Of a stretch of 64,000 nt of DNA, positions 45,845 through 53,530 are shown one piece after another (positions within the stretch are counted from its first letter, which is position 1; each line of letters starts with the position of its first letter). This DNA is from Ignavibacteria bacterium (GTDB taxonomy: Bacteria; Bacteroidota; Ignavibacteria; Kapaibacteriales; UBA4661), in assembly GCA_014654705.1 (NCBI GenBank), contig JACVZY010000051.1, positions 186,001 to 250,000 of the forward strand, read 5' to 3'. The notes beneath the pieces were generated by a model. That model did not search any database and was not told the DNA's origin. It was given only the letters and a program-made list of their open reading frames with translations. A program made the translations under genes and the position numbers.

Positions 45845-46243
45845 TCACTTGGTATGAATCCATTTTTTTGCTGCCTCAATATTTCCAAATTGAGCAATCA
45901 CTATGCCCGGAATATCGTGAATCTCCGTGATTTCATCAGCATTCGGCATTTGTGAGGACGACAGGCGCGGTACAACGTCTGCCCAATGATGCAGAATTGT
46001 CCCCGCCACTCGTGGCAGCCACACGCCGGTCAGATACTGCGTAGCTTTGCGGTCTATCACGCGCATCGGTACGGAGTACGTTACCAGTTTTCCCGTTCGG
46101 AATTCCGTGAGTACGGTTTCTATCAAGTCAGCCGATTCTTGAAAGTCGCTGCCGGTCATACTTCCCTGCCACAGCGCAAGAGCCGCATACAGTTCGTAGG
46201 AATAGTAGAGCGAGAGCGTAGATGTTTTTCGGTAGAGAAGCAT
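45845..46243 (-). CDS. Small hypothetical protein, STAS/SpoIIAA-like
   Basis: A 132-residue protein immediately upstream of recQ on the same strand (49-bp gap). The pattern [33 protein letters not shown] then [21 protein letters not shown] resembles the SpoIIAA-like/STAS-SEC14 small proteins common in Bacteroidota: a strand, a WxG-type turn, a helix, then a strand. That assignment is tentative. It has no signal peptide or membrane segment, and no enzyme motif is visible. Composition and an intact frame support a real gene. Confidence 0.65.
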   Translation of the reverse strand: MLLYRKTSTLSLYYSYELYAALALWQGSMTGSDFQESADLIETVLTEFRTGKLVTYSVPMRVIDRKATQYLTGVWLPRVAGTILHHWADVVPRLSSSQMPNADEITEIHDIPGIVIAQFGNIEAAKKWIHTK

Positions 46244-46328
46244 ACAAAGCCTTTACGACGGCAATCAGTACAAATAGTGAGCGGTCATCAGTCATAATAT
46301 ACGGCTTTCCTGTACCATTGTCAACATC

Positions 46329-47393
46329 CTAAAATGGTGTCCAAACAAAACTCACAAACGGTATTGCAAGCGGCTGTGCGACAATTGCCACGCCGAAATC
46401 CATAGCCAGTGAAGTATTGCAAAGGCGCAATCCAAGAAGCAGCGCACTACTGCTCGGACGAAGTACATCCGCATTCCAAAGCTCTCCGATAAAATGCACA
46501 TCGTGGCGGTCGGAAAGCCGTGAATCCAGCCCCAGCCCTAAGCCCATGATGCCACGCGGATACGAGGTGCTAAAGGAAAATAGATTCATCCCACGAATGG
46601 TGTACAGGCTCGGTTCGTTGATTTTGTAAAAAAGCTGCCCCGTAATGCTTGTCCGTGCACCCTTGAAGGTAGCTCCGGCAAAAATATGCCCGATAGGATT
46701 TGCCTCATTCACGAGCGCAAAATTGCCCCCGATGCAGGTAAATAAACGGTTGCCTGATTCATCAAGGTCTGTGCTATATGGTGTGATTTTACAATTAACC
46801 AGCGTGATCTGCTCTTGGGGTAAAATCCCCGGAATAAGGCTGCGCCCTACGGTCAGCGACACATAGTCTGTAATGCCTACGCCCGCGTACGCAAAAAGCA
46901 ACTCCCAAACACCAATAAACGCATTGCCGGAAATCGGTTCTGCCGTCGGCATGATATAAAGGCGGTGATTGTGGCGGTAGGACTGTTTGCGGGGAATGAT
47001 TTCGAGAATTTCAGCGGCAAAAATAGTCAGCGTGCCGAGCGCGGTCTCAAAGCGAATAGCTTCATCACTTGTTTTGGGCGTGATGTTGTCTTTGAGCGTC
47101 GGATTCTGCTGCGCCGCGGATTGCAGTTCTTTCTCAATGGCATCTTTAGCGAGAATCTCTAGGATTTTTCCTGTGATAATGTCGCCGTTGATAAGGCGAA
47201 CGAGATATTCCGTTTCGGTGCCAACAGCCAGATTACGAAGGAGTGGCGATTGAGCGAGAGGGCGTTGCGGAGCAGGAGGCGGGACGGGTTGGGCAATAAG
47301 ATGAGCGGTTACGGAAAAGCAAAAAAGAGCGGCACAAAAAAAAGAGCGTTTGAGAGTGTGTAAGACGGTGCTTTGCGAAAAGGCATTGAGCAT
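46329..47393 (-). CDS. Hypothetical outer-membrane protein
   Basis: A 354-residue exported protein from the ATG at 47393; the signal peptide includes RSFFCAALFCFSVTAHLIAQ and is followed by a Pro-rich stretch (PVPPPAPQRP). The segment near 60-130 (EYLVRLINGDIITGKILEI, FETALGTLTIFAAEILEI) looks like two Sm-like beta strands found in proteins that bind to the envelope. The rest is beta-rich with Gly/aromatic strand ends (VGITDYVSLTVGRSL, GHIFAGATFKG, GIMGLGLGLDSRL) and ends in FVWTPF with a terminal Phe, as in outer-membrane barrels. I recognise no named family. It is alone, separated from pepF by a terminator. Confidence 0.78.
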   Translation of the reverse strand: MLNAFSQSTVLHTLKRSFFCAALFCFSVTAHLIAQPVPPPAPQRPLAQSPLLRNLAVGTETEYLVRLINGDIITGKILEILAKDAIEKELQSAAQQNPTLKDNITPKTSDEAIRFETALGTLTIFAAEILEIIPRKQSYRHNHRLYIMPTAEPISGNAFIGVWELLFAYAGVGITDYVSLTVGRSLIPGILPQEQITLVNCKITPYSTDLDESGNRLFTCIGGNFALVNEANPIGHIFAGATFKGARTSITGQLFYKINEPSLYTIRGMNLFSFSTSYPRGIMGLGLGLDSRLSDRHDVHFIGELWNADVLRPSSSALLLGLRLCNTSLAMDFGVAIVAQPLAIPFVSFVWTPF

Positions 47394-47460
47394 GAATGTT
47401 CCCAAGGAACGTTGTACAACGGAGTTGGTACAAAAATACGAAAGAATCCGTAAATGAAAC

Positions 47461-47503
47461 AGCACGAATTGCGGCTCCTACCAAAGAGCCTGCAATTCGT
47501 GCT
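47461..47503 (-). terminator. Intrinsic terminator after the M3 peptidase gene
   Basis: AGCACGAATTGCGGCTC (47461-47477) pairs with GAGCCTGCAATTCGTGCT (47486-47503) with a single bulged base and an 8-nt loop. On the minus strand the hairpin is followed by a T-rich tract. It begins 22 bp beyond the peptidase stop. Confidence 0.75.
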
Positions 47504-47525
47504 GTCGTACAAGCGTGAACAGCTG

Positions 47526-49241
47526 CTACACTGCCTGCGCGTCAAGCCAGGATGCGGCTTCTGCAATAATTGCTTGCATCGTGGAGCGCTCGAAGGGCGA
47601 GTCCAGATGCGCCGCGCGAACGATTTCCAAGAACGGCAGACTTCCGCCAATGGTGCAAATGTTGATATAGTCCTGCAAAGCGCTTGCATCCTTGTTCTGA
47701 TGACGCTTCCAGAATTGTAGCGCACAAAGTTGCGCTAGTGCGTAGTCAATGTAGTAGAATGGATACAAATAAACATGAAGCTGTGTTTGCCAAAGTGCGC
47801 CGGATTGGTTAAAAGGAGCATTGCTGTATTTGCGCCATGGCAGATATGTTTGCTCCATGCGCTTCCACTCTGCTTTGCGCTCGTCGGGTGTGGCGGTGGT
47901 GTGCGTGTAAATCCAGTGCTGAAATTCGTCAATCGCGCAAGCATAGGGCAAGAACGTAACGGCTTCCTCAAGGTGAGAATAGCGGAACTGCGGGGTTTTT
48001 TCGCCAAAAAATTTATCCATCCAGTCCCACGTAAGAAATTCCATGCTCATCGAATGAATTTCGCAAGCCTCCATTGTGGGCCAGAAGTAGTCCATAAGCG
48101 GCTGCCGACGGCTGGAATAAACTTGAAAAGCATGTCCTGCTTCGTGAGTCAGAACGCGAATATCGTCCGATGTGCCATTGAAGTTAGAGAAAATAAACGG
48201 CACGCCGTAGGCGGGAAAATTTGTGCAATAGCCGCCCCGTGCCTTGTTCGGGCGCGTGGTCAAATCCATATATCCGCCCTCAATCATCATGTCGAAAAAC
48301 GCTCCGGTTTCGGGATGCAGCGCGTGATACATTTTCTTAGTGTCCGTGATGATGCCTTCTTCGGGCGCTGATGGCTGTGGGTTGCCGTCGGGGAAATTTA
48401 ACGATTCATCAAATGAGTAAAAATTCTCTAAGCCGCCCAAACCCAAGCGTTTTGCTTGCTTCTCGTGTTGCTTGAGCGCAAGCGGCACGACGATTTCGCG
48501 CACGGCAGCGCGAAACTTCTCTACGTCGCTTGCAGTATATTCGATGCGTCCCATTTGCATATAGCGATATTCCACAAAGTTCGCAAACCCTGTTCGTTGT
48601 GCGATTTCATGGCGAATCTTGACCAGGCGGTCAAACATTTCATCAAGTTTGTCAGCAACGGCGGTGAGCGCTTTTTGCTGTGCTTCGGATGCTTCGCGGC
48701 GGGCATTGCGGTCAGTATCTTCGGCAAATTTGCGGATGCCGGACAAATTGTATTTTTCGCCACGAAAATCAATTTCTAATTCTGCCAGAAGCGCCGTGTA
48801 TTCTTGTCCGCAGTTTGCTTCGTCTATCAATAATTGCTTGATTTCCGGCTTGAATGTCCGCGCTGCATCTTCAATACGGCGTGTGAAGAGCGCCCCATAT
48901 TTTGCCTCAATGTCGGGTCGGAACGGCGAGTGCAGAAGCCGCTTGGAGACCTCTTCGTTCCATTCTGTAACCGTAGGACTGTTGTCGGTATAGAATTGCT
49001 TTTCGGCTTTGAAATTCTCATCTTTCACGTTTTGCGTAAAGTGCGTCTCGGCGAGATTTTCCATGGTGGCGTAATCTATGCGGAGCGTGTTCCACTCTTG
49101 CACCGCCTCTAGCACGTCGTCTGCGGAAGTGGCTGCGTCGAGCCTGCCCCAGAGAGTTTTGTAGGTTGCGTGAAGTGCCTCAAGGTCGGGGCGCTGATAG
49201 GGTAAATTGTTAAACTTGGTGAATGTGCCTGAAGAACTCAT
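47526..49241 (-). CDS. M3 family oligoendopeptidase
   Basis: A zinc metallopeptidase that degrades short peptides in the cytoplasm, 571 aa, PepF/M3 type. The zinc motif is HEAGH (366-370) in VLTHEAGHAFQVY, with the third ligand Glu394 in ACEIHSMSME. Other landmarks: NFPAYGVPFIFSNFNGTSDD and the substrate-binding YPFYYIDYALAQLCAL near the C-terminus. It has no signal peptide. The length equals that of typical oligoendopeptidase F proteins. Confidence 0.94.
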   Translation of the reverse strand: MSSSGTFTKFNNLPYQRPDLEALHATYKTLWGRLDAATSADDVLEAVQEWNTLRIDYATMENLAETHFTQNVKDENFKAEKQFYTDNSPTVTEWNEEVSKRLLHSPFRPDIEAKYGALFTRRIEDAARTFKPEIKQLLIDEANCGQEYTALLAELEIDFRGEKYNLSGIRKFAEDTDRNARREASEAQQKALTAVADKLDEMFDRLVKIRHEIAQRTGFANFVEYRYMQMGRIEYTASDVEKFRAAVREIVVPLALKQHEKQAKRLGLGGLENFYSFDESLNFPDGNPQPSAPEEGIITDTKKMYHALHPETGAFFDMMIEGGYMDLTTRPNKARGGYCTNFPAYGVPFIFSNFNGTSDDIRVLTHEAGHAFQVYSSRRQPLMDYFWPTMEACEIHSMSMEFLTWDWMDKFFGEKTPQFRYSHLEEAVTFLPYACAIDEFQHWIYTHTTATPDERKAEWKRMEQTYLPWRKYSNAPFNQSGALWQTQLHVYLYPFYYIDYALAQLCALQFWKRHQNKDASALQDYINICTIGGSLPFLEIVRAAHLDSPFERSTMQAIIAEAASWLDAQAV

Positions 49242-49342
49242 AGTGTCGGTGATTGAGGTGAAAAAATTCTCTTGAACAGTATGGTTTATACGTCTGCTAC
49301 TATATACGGTGTGTGGCAGACATTAAAAAATATGAATTTTTT

Positions 49343-50515
49343 TTACAACTTTATCGCTTGAAAAATAATCGTAAAGACCGCATCCAGCAAAATAATCAAA
49401 AAGATACCGCTCACCACCGCAGATGTGGTGTAATGCCCGACGCTCTCCGCCCCGCCGCGCACCTGAAAGCCACGCATACAGCCGATGAGCGCAATAACCG
49501 CTCCCAGCACCACGCTTTTAATCAAGCCGCTTGCCAGATGCGCAAAGGTGAGCGCCACTTTCGTTTCGTTCAGGTAGCCGCTCACGCTTAATTTTAGCGT
49601 TCCGACACCAATAAGTAAGCCACCGAACATACCGGCAATATCGGAAAACAAGACCAGAAGCGGCATCACACAGACCACCGCTATCACGCGCGGCATCACC
49701 AAAAAGCGCATCGGATTGAAGCCCATGGTCGTCAGTGCGTCCAGTTCTTCTGCCACTTGCATCGTGCCAATTTCAGCTGCAAACGAAGCACCGGAGCGCC
49801 CCGCAACGATAATTGCCGTCATAAGCGGCGCAAGTTCGCGTGCCATCGAAATTGCGACCATATCTGCCAGATACACCTCCGCGCCAAACTGCGCAAGCTG
49901 CATTGCACCTTGATACCCAACAATGACTCCCATCAAAAAGCCGACGAGCGCCACTATCGGAAGAGCACTTACTCCTGCCTTTGTTACTTGCGCCGGGAAG
50001 TCGCTCCAGCGGATAGAGCGCGGTGCACGGATAAGATAGGTCAGATTGATGAAAAAATCGCCGAAAAATTCAATGAAGAATCGCATATCAGCCCAGACTT
50101 GGAGCGTTGCTTCGCCAACGCTTTCCACGTAGCGGTGCAAGGAGGTCTCCGCCGGTGGCTCGATATGTTTCTCCAAAATAGGTTTCTCCAGAAGCGTTAT
50201 GAAACCTTGCATTTGCTCATGGATATTCTGCACATCCAGCATGATTCCTTGATCCTTGCAAAAACGCTTCGCTGTGGCAAGCCATATAACCAAGTAGGAA
50301 TCGTACTCTTTGACATCGGCGAAGTCCAGCACAAGGCGATGGTGCGCTGTGGCTTTCAATGTCGTGAAAAGCTGTGTTTGTGCGGCTTCCAGATCGCTGG
50401 CGTACAGAAGAGTGAAGCACTTGAACACCACGCGGCAATAGGTGTACGTCTGGAATGTGTGCACATCAAGCGTAGGTGCGGCTTCTGTGGGAGATTGTTG
50501 TGATGTGGTGTTCAT
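49343..50515 (-). CDS. MlaE-type ABC permease with N-terminal STAS (MlaB-like) domain
   Basis: The permease of an Mla-type lipid transporter fused to a STAS domain, 390 aa from the ATG at 50515. A longer frame back to 50590 crosses a terminator-like hairpin. Residues about 15-125 are STAS-like (FQTYTYCRVVFKCFTLLYAS, HHRLVLDFADVKEYDSYL). Residues about 130-390 are the MlaE permease: ALVGFLMGVIVGYQGAMQL, ARELAPLMTAIIVAGRSGASFAAEIGTM split by MAREL, EELDALTTMGFNPMRFL and a C-terminal GGAESVGHYTTSAVV. MlaB normally is a separate protein, so this fusion replaces it. The likely ATPase is the MlaF-like protein at 2578-3351. No MlaD substrate-binding protein is seen. Confidence 0.9.
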   Translation of the reverse strand: MNTTSQQSPTEAAPTLDVHTFQTYTYCRVVFKCFTLLYASDLEAAQTQLFTTLKATAHHRLVLDFADVKEYDSYLVIWLATAKRFCKDQGIMLDVQNIHEQMQGFITLLEKPILEKHIEPPAETSLHRYVESVGEATLQVWADMRFFIEFFGDFFINLTYLIRAPRSIRWSDFPAQVTKAGVSALPIVALVGFLMGVIVGYQGAMQLAQFGAEVYLADMVAISMARELAPLMTAIIVAGRSGASFAAEIGTMQVAEELDALTTMGFNPMRFLVMPRVIAVVCVMPLLVLFSDIAGMFGGLLIGVGTLKLSVSGYLNETKVALTFAHLASGLIKSVVLGAVIALIGCMRGFQVRGGAESVGHYTTSAVVSGIFLIILLDAVFTIIFQAIKL

Positions 50516-50530
50516 AGTATTTGGGAAAAT

Positions 50531-50563
50531 AAAAGCCCGTCTTTCAGAGGAAAACAGGCTTTT
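50531..50563 (-). promoter_or_regulatory. Terminator-like hairpin in the leader of the MlaE-like gene
   Basis: Read on the minus strand, AAAAGCCTGTTTT pairs with AAAGACGGGCTTTT (with two G-U pairs), followed by TTTTATTTT, and then the start codon 15 bp on. The hairpin also has a T-run on the plus strand. No plus-strand gene ends here, so it may be a leader attenuator of the permease gene or a transcriptional insulator. Confidence 0.55.
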
Positions 50564-50805
50564 TTGCAGCCCGCACAAGACGTGCAGCAAGATGCTTCAA
50601 GACAGATGGAAGTAGTCTTACGCTAATGCCGTTTTATTTTCGTTTCCGGTGTAAAGATAAGGCTATGGAATGAGGTAAGCAAGTCTCAAATTATCGGCAT
50701 CGGCACAAAATTCCGAATATCTTGAGGGCTTACGAAAAAAACTAGAGTAAGGGTCAACACTCCTTGTTGTGTAAATGCTTCTTGTGCGTAAGCTTTAAAT
50801 TTATT

Positions 50806-50836
50806 TTGTTTGCCAAACAAACGTTTGGTAAATTTG
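50806..50836 (+). promoter_or_regulatory. Promoter with embedded palindrome upstream of the TetR gene
   Basis: TTG (50806-50808) and TAAATTTG (50829-50836) match the Bacteroidetes promoter (TTG, then TAnnTTTG) with a 20-bp spacer. Across it lies a near-perfect dyad: TTTGCCAAAC (50809-50818) and GTTTGGTAAA (50823-50832), 9 of 10 bases matching, with CAAACGTTTG nested inside. A TetR protein bound here would block its own promoter. Confidence 0.6.
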
Positions 50837-50882
50837 TATCCTCGTTAGCAATGCACACTGTAATGATTTGAAATCAATAGTT

Positions 50883-51440
50883 ATGCCCATCCAGAAAATT
50901 ACTCGTGAAGAAATCCTCACAAAATGTGTGGAGCGCTTCCGAACGCACGGCTTCCATCGTACCACCATGAATGACCTAGCGGAAGTGTGCGGTTTGCAGA
51001 AAGGTAGTTTTTATCACTACTTTCGTTGTAAGGACGAGATTTTACACGAAGGGCTTGTGCAAACGCGCGATTTTTTTGCCGACCATATTTTTACCATTGC
51101 CTACGACAATGATATTTTACCGCAAGAGCGCATGAAATCTATGCTTGCCTCGCACGTAGCTATTATGCTGCGCGGCAATGGCGGTTGCCTTGTGGCAAAT
51201 GTTTCGGCGGAAACACTGAATAGCACACCTGAATTTATGCCGCTTCTGCGGGAAATTAGCGATAGATGGCACGCCGCGCTTACGCATATACTGCGCTCTT
51301 GCCGCCCATCGGAAGAAGCAGAAAGTATTGCGTGGCGTATTATGCAGGACATTGAAGGCGCCGTCATGCTTTCCCGTTTGTACGCGAACGAACAATTTAC
51401 CACTGAAGCCGTAGAGCGCTCGGTGGCATATTGCACTTGA
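50883..51440 (+). CDS. TetR/AcrR family transcriptional regulator
   Basis: A 185-residue repressor-type protein from the ATG at 50883 (MPIQKITREEILTKCVERF). The N-terminal helix-turn-helix is clear: GFHRTTMNDLAEVCGLQKG then SFYHYFRCKDEIL. The C-terminal ligand domain is helical and binds an unknown effector. The promoter palindrome just upstream suggests self-repression. The next two genes on the strand, a hotdog thioesterase and fabF, suggest regulation of fatty acid or acyl-CoA metabolism, as for FadR/FabR-type TetR proteins. This is a contextual guess. Confidence 0.91.
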   Translation: MPIQKITREEILTKCVERFRTHGFHRTTMNDLAEVCGLQKGSFYHYFRCKDEILHEGLVQTRDFFADHIFTIAYDNDILPQERMKSMLASHVAIMLRGNGGCLVANVSAETLNSTPEFMPLLREISDRWHAALTHILRSCRPSEEAESIAWRIMQDIEGAVMLSRLYANEQFTTEAVERSVAYCT

Positions 51441-51494
51441 CACCACCCAAACGTAATACCATTCAATCATTTTTCTCATTTTTTACATATCTAA

Positions 51495-51962
51495 ATGACC
51501 TCACAGCAACCAGACCCCGCATCCAATCCCGGATTGGAGTATTTTCGCTCACTTATCGGTCAAAGTTTTAAGGACAAAAGCCGCTCTCCCTTCGGGCGCT
51601 GGCTTGCCGGAACGCTGCTTGCCGTCGAGAACGGCAGTCTTGAAATTGAATTTACCGTGCGCCCCGAAATGCTAAATCCGGCAAAGACATTCCACGGCGG
51701 AGTGATTGCGGGGATAATGGATGATGCTATTGGTGCGACTATTTTTGCACTCGGTAAGAAAAACTTTTTTACATCTGTTAATCTTGTTGTAGATTACTTT
51801 GCTCCGGCAAAAGAAGGCGACCGCGTTATCGCTAAAACTGCGATTATCAAGGAGGGCGCGAAGGTTATCAACGCGCAATGCGAAATCTGGCACGCTGAGA
51901 AAAACCGTCTTCTCTCGCGCGGCACGACAAACTTGATGAAAATTGACGTGGAAGTGCAGTAA
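51495..51962 (+). CDS. PaaI-like hotdog-fold thioesterase
   Basis: A 155-residue hotdog protein that probably hydrolyses an acyl-CoA. The family motif FHGGVIAGIMDDAIG places the catalytic Asp and a backbone Gly. Other parts fit the fold: SLEIEFTVRPEMLNP, SVNLVVDYFAPAKEGDRVIA and AQCEIWHAEKNRLLSRGTTNL. The N-terminal 35 residues (FRSLIGQSFKDKSRSPFGRW) form the usual leading helix. It lies 54 bp after the TetR gene and 48 bp before fabF, a plausible three-gene unit in lipid metabolism. The substrate chain length is unknown. Confidence 0.88.
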   Translation: MTSQQPDPASNPGLEYFRSLIGQSFKDKSRSPFGRWLAGTLLAVENGSLEIEFTVRPEMLNPAKTFHGGVIAGIMDDAIGATIFALGKKNFFTSVNLVVDYFAPAKEGDRVIAKTAIIKEGAKVINAQCEIWHAEKNRLLSRGTTNLMKIDVEVQ

Positions 51963-52010
51963 ACCCAATTTGCAAACCAAAATCATTTTGTTATTTCATT
52001 GTTCAGGATT

Positions 52011-53258
52011 ATGCAACGTAAAACTATTGTAATTTCCGGCATCGGTGCTATCACCCCCATTGGCGAGGGCATAGATGCATATTGGCAGGGTTTGGTGAGT
52101 GGTACAAGCGGCGCTGTACCAATTTCTTATTTCGATACCGCCGACTATGATTGCAAACTCGCTTGCGAAGTGCGCAATTTCGATGCAACCAACTATCTCG
52201 ACCGCAAGTCACTCAATCGTCTGGATAAGTACTGCCAATTCGGTATTATCACAGCCGAAATGGCAATGAAGGACGCGAAATTCCATCTTCCGGACATGGA
52301 CACCACGCGCATTGGTGTTGTCTATGGCTCCGGTATTGGTGGAATGATTTCCTACGACGCGCAGTTTCGCGGCTATATGGCAGGCGGACCGCGCCGCGTG
52401 AGTCCCTTCTTCGTTCCGCAGATGATTCCCGATATGGCAGCCGGTATGATTTCGATTCGCAACAACCTTCGCGGACCGAACTATGCTACCGTTTCCGCTT
52501 GTGCTACTTCGCTTCATGCTATGATTGACGCATACATGATTTTGCAACACGGCATGGCGGATATTATGATTTGTGGCGGCGCTGAGGCATCCATTACCCC
52601 GATGGCTATCGCAGGCTTTGGCAATATGCAAGCGCTTTCCACGCGTAATGACAGTCCCGAAACGGCTTCCCGTCCTTACGACAAAGACCGCGACGGCTTT
52701 GTGATGGGCGAAGGTGCAGGCGCTTTTGTGGTGGAAACGTTGGAGTCCGCACAGGCTCGCGGAGCGCATATCTACGGTGAACTTGCCGGAATCGGCATGA
52801 CGGCAGACGCGCACCATATGACCGCACCGCATCCCGAAGGCGAAGGCGCTCTTCGTTCTATGCAAATGGCTCTCGGCAGCGCAGGGCTTACGCCGAAGGA
52901 TTTAGACTACATCAACACGCACGGCACATCCACGCCGCTTGGCGATGTGGCAGAAATTCAGTCTATTAAAAAACTCTATGGCGAAGACACCGATGCTCTC
53001 AGCAAAGTAAATATCAGCTCTACAAAGTCCATGACGGGACATTTACTGGGTGCTGCCGGCGCGATTGAATCCATTGCTTGCTTGTTGGCAATCAAGCACC
53101 AAACCGTCCCGCCGACGATTAACGTCTTCAATCAAGATGAAAAAATTGACGTGAACGTGACGGCAAACAAGCCGCAACAGCGCACCATCAATCACATTCT
53201 CAATAATGGTTTTGGTTTCGGTGGACACAATGCGACGTTGATTTTCAAAAAAATGTAA
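52011..53258 (+). CDS. fabF: Beta-ketoacyl-ACP synthase II
   Basis: A condensing enzyme of fatty acid elongation, which joins malonyl-ACP to acyl-ACP. It is 415 aa from the ATG at 52011; a TTG at 51999 adds four residues. The Cys-His-His triad is present: Cys164 in [11 protein letters not shown], His in [11 protein letters not shown], and His in [15 protein letters not shown]. Other blocks include [22 protein letters not shown] and the glycine-rich end [14 protein letters not shown]. The length is that of FabF rather than FabB. No acpP or fab genes are adjacent, so this may be a second copy. A perfect terminator follows. Confidence 0.95.
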   Translation: MQRKTIVISGIGAITPIGEGIDAYWQGLVSGTSGAVPISYFDTADYDCKLACEVRNFDATNYLDRKSLNRLDKYCQFGIITAEMAMKDAKFHLPDMDTTRIGVVYGSGIGGMISYDAQFRGYMAGGPRRVSPFFVPQMIPDMAAGMISIRNNLRGPNYATVSACATSLHAMIDAYMILQHGMADIMICGGAEASITPMAIAGFGNMQALSTRNDSPETASRPYDKDRDGFVMGEGAGAFVVETLESAQARGAHIYGELAGIGMTADAHHMTAPHPEGEGALRSMQMALGSAGLTPKDLDYINTHGTSTPLGDVAEIQSIKKLYGEDTDALSKVNISSTKSMTGHLLGAAGAIESIACLLAIKHQTVPPTINVFNQDEKIDVNVTANKPQQRTINHILNNGFGFGGHNATLIFKKM

Positions 53259-53285
53259 CGAAACCTACCCGCGTAATTATTCCTC

Positions 53286-53320
53286 AAAGCCGCTTCAAGA
53301 GCTATCTTGAAGCGGCTTTT
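53286..53320 (+). terminator. Intrinsic terminator after fabF
   Basis: A perfect 15-bp stem: AAAGCCGCTTCAAGA (53286-53300) with TCTTGAAGCGGCTTT (53305-53319), tetraloop GCTA, then TTTTG. It starts 28 bp after the fabF stop. Its AAAGCCGCTT core matches the terminator at 42284. Confidence 0.92.
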
Positions 53321-53530
53321 GTGTTCTTTGGCGCTGAGGCAAGGCGAACGATTTTGCTCAAATGAATCTGCTATGATAAAAGTGTTGCAAAGGTTATGAC
53401 GAAATAGTAACATTGCAAATAGTAGTTCCGCGCTACAATGGTTCTGCCGATGATACTTATTAGAATTTGAACGACACGATTATTACAGGCTCATTTCACG
53501 CTTCTTTCACACTTTTTTGGGAGAATTGGT

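Noticed and set aside
53331-53520. Cobalamin or other riboswitch before the TonB receptor
   Set aside because: No conserved riboswitch core was seen. Only a weak GTTA/TAAC dyad and two TTGCAAA words were found.
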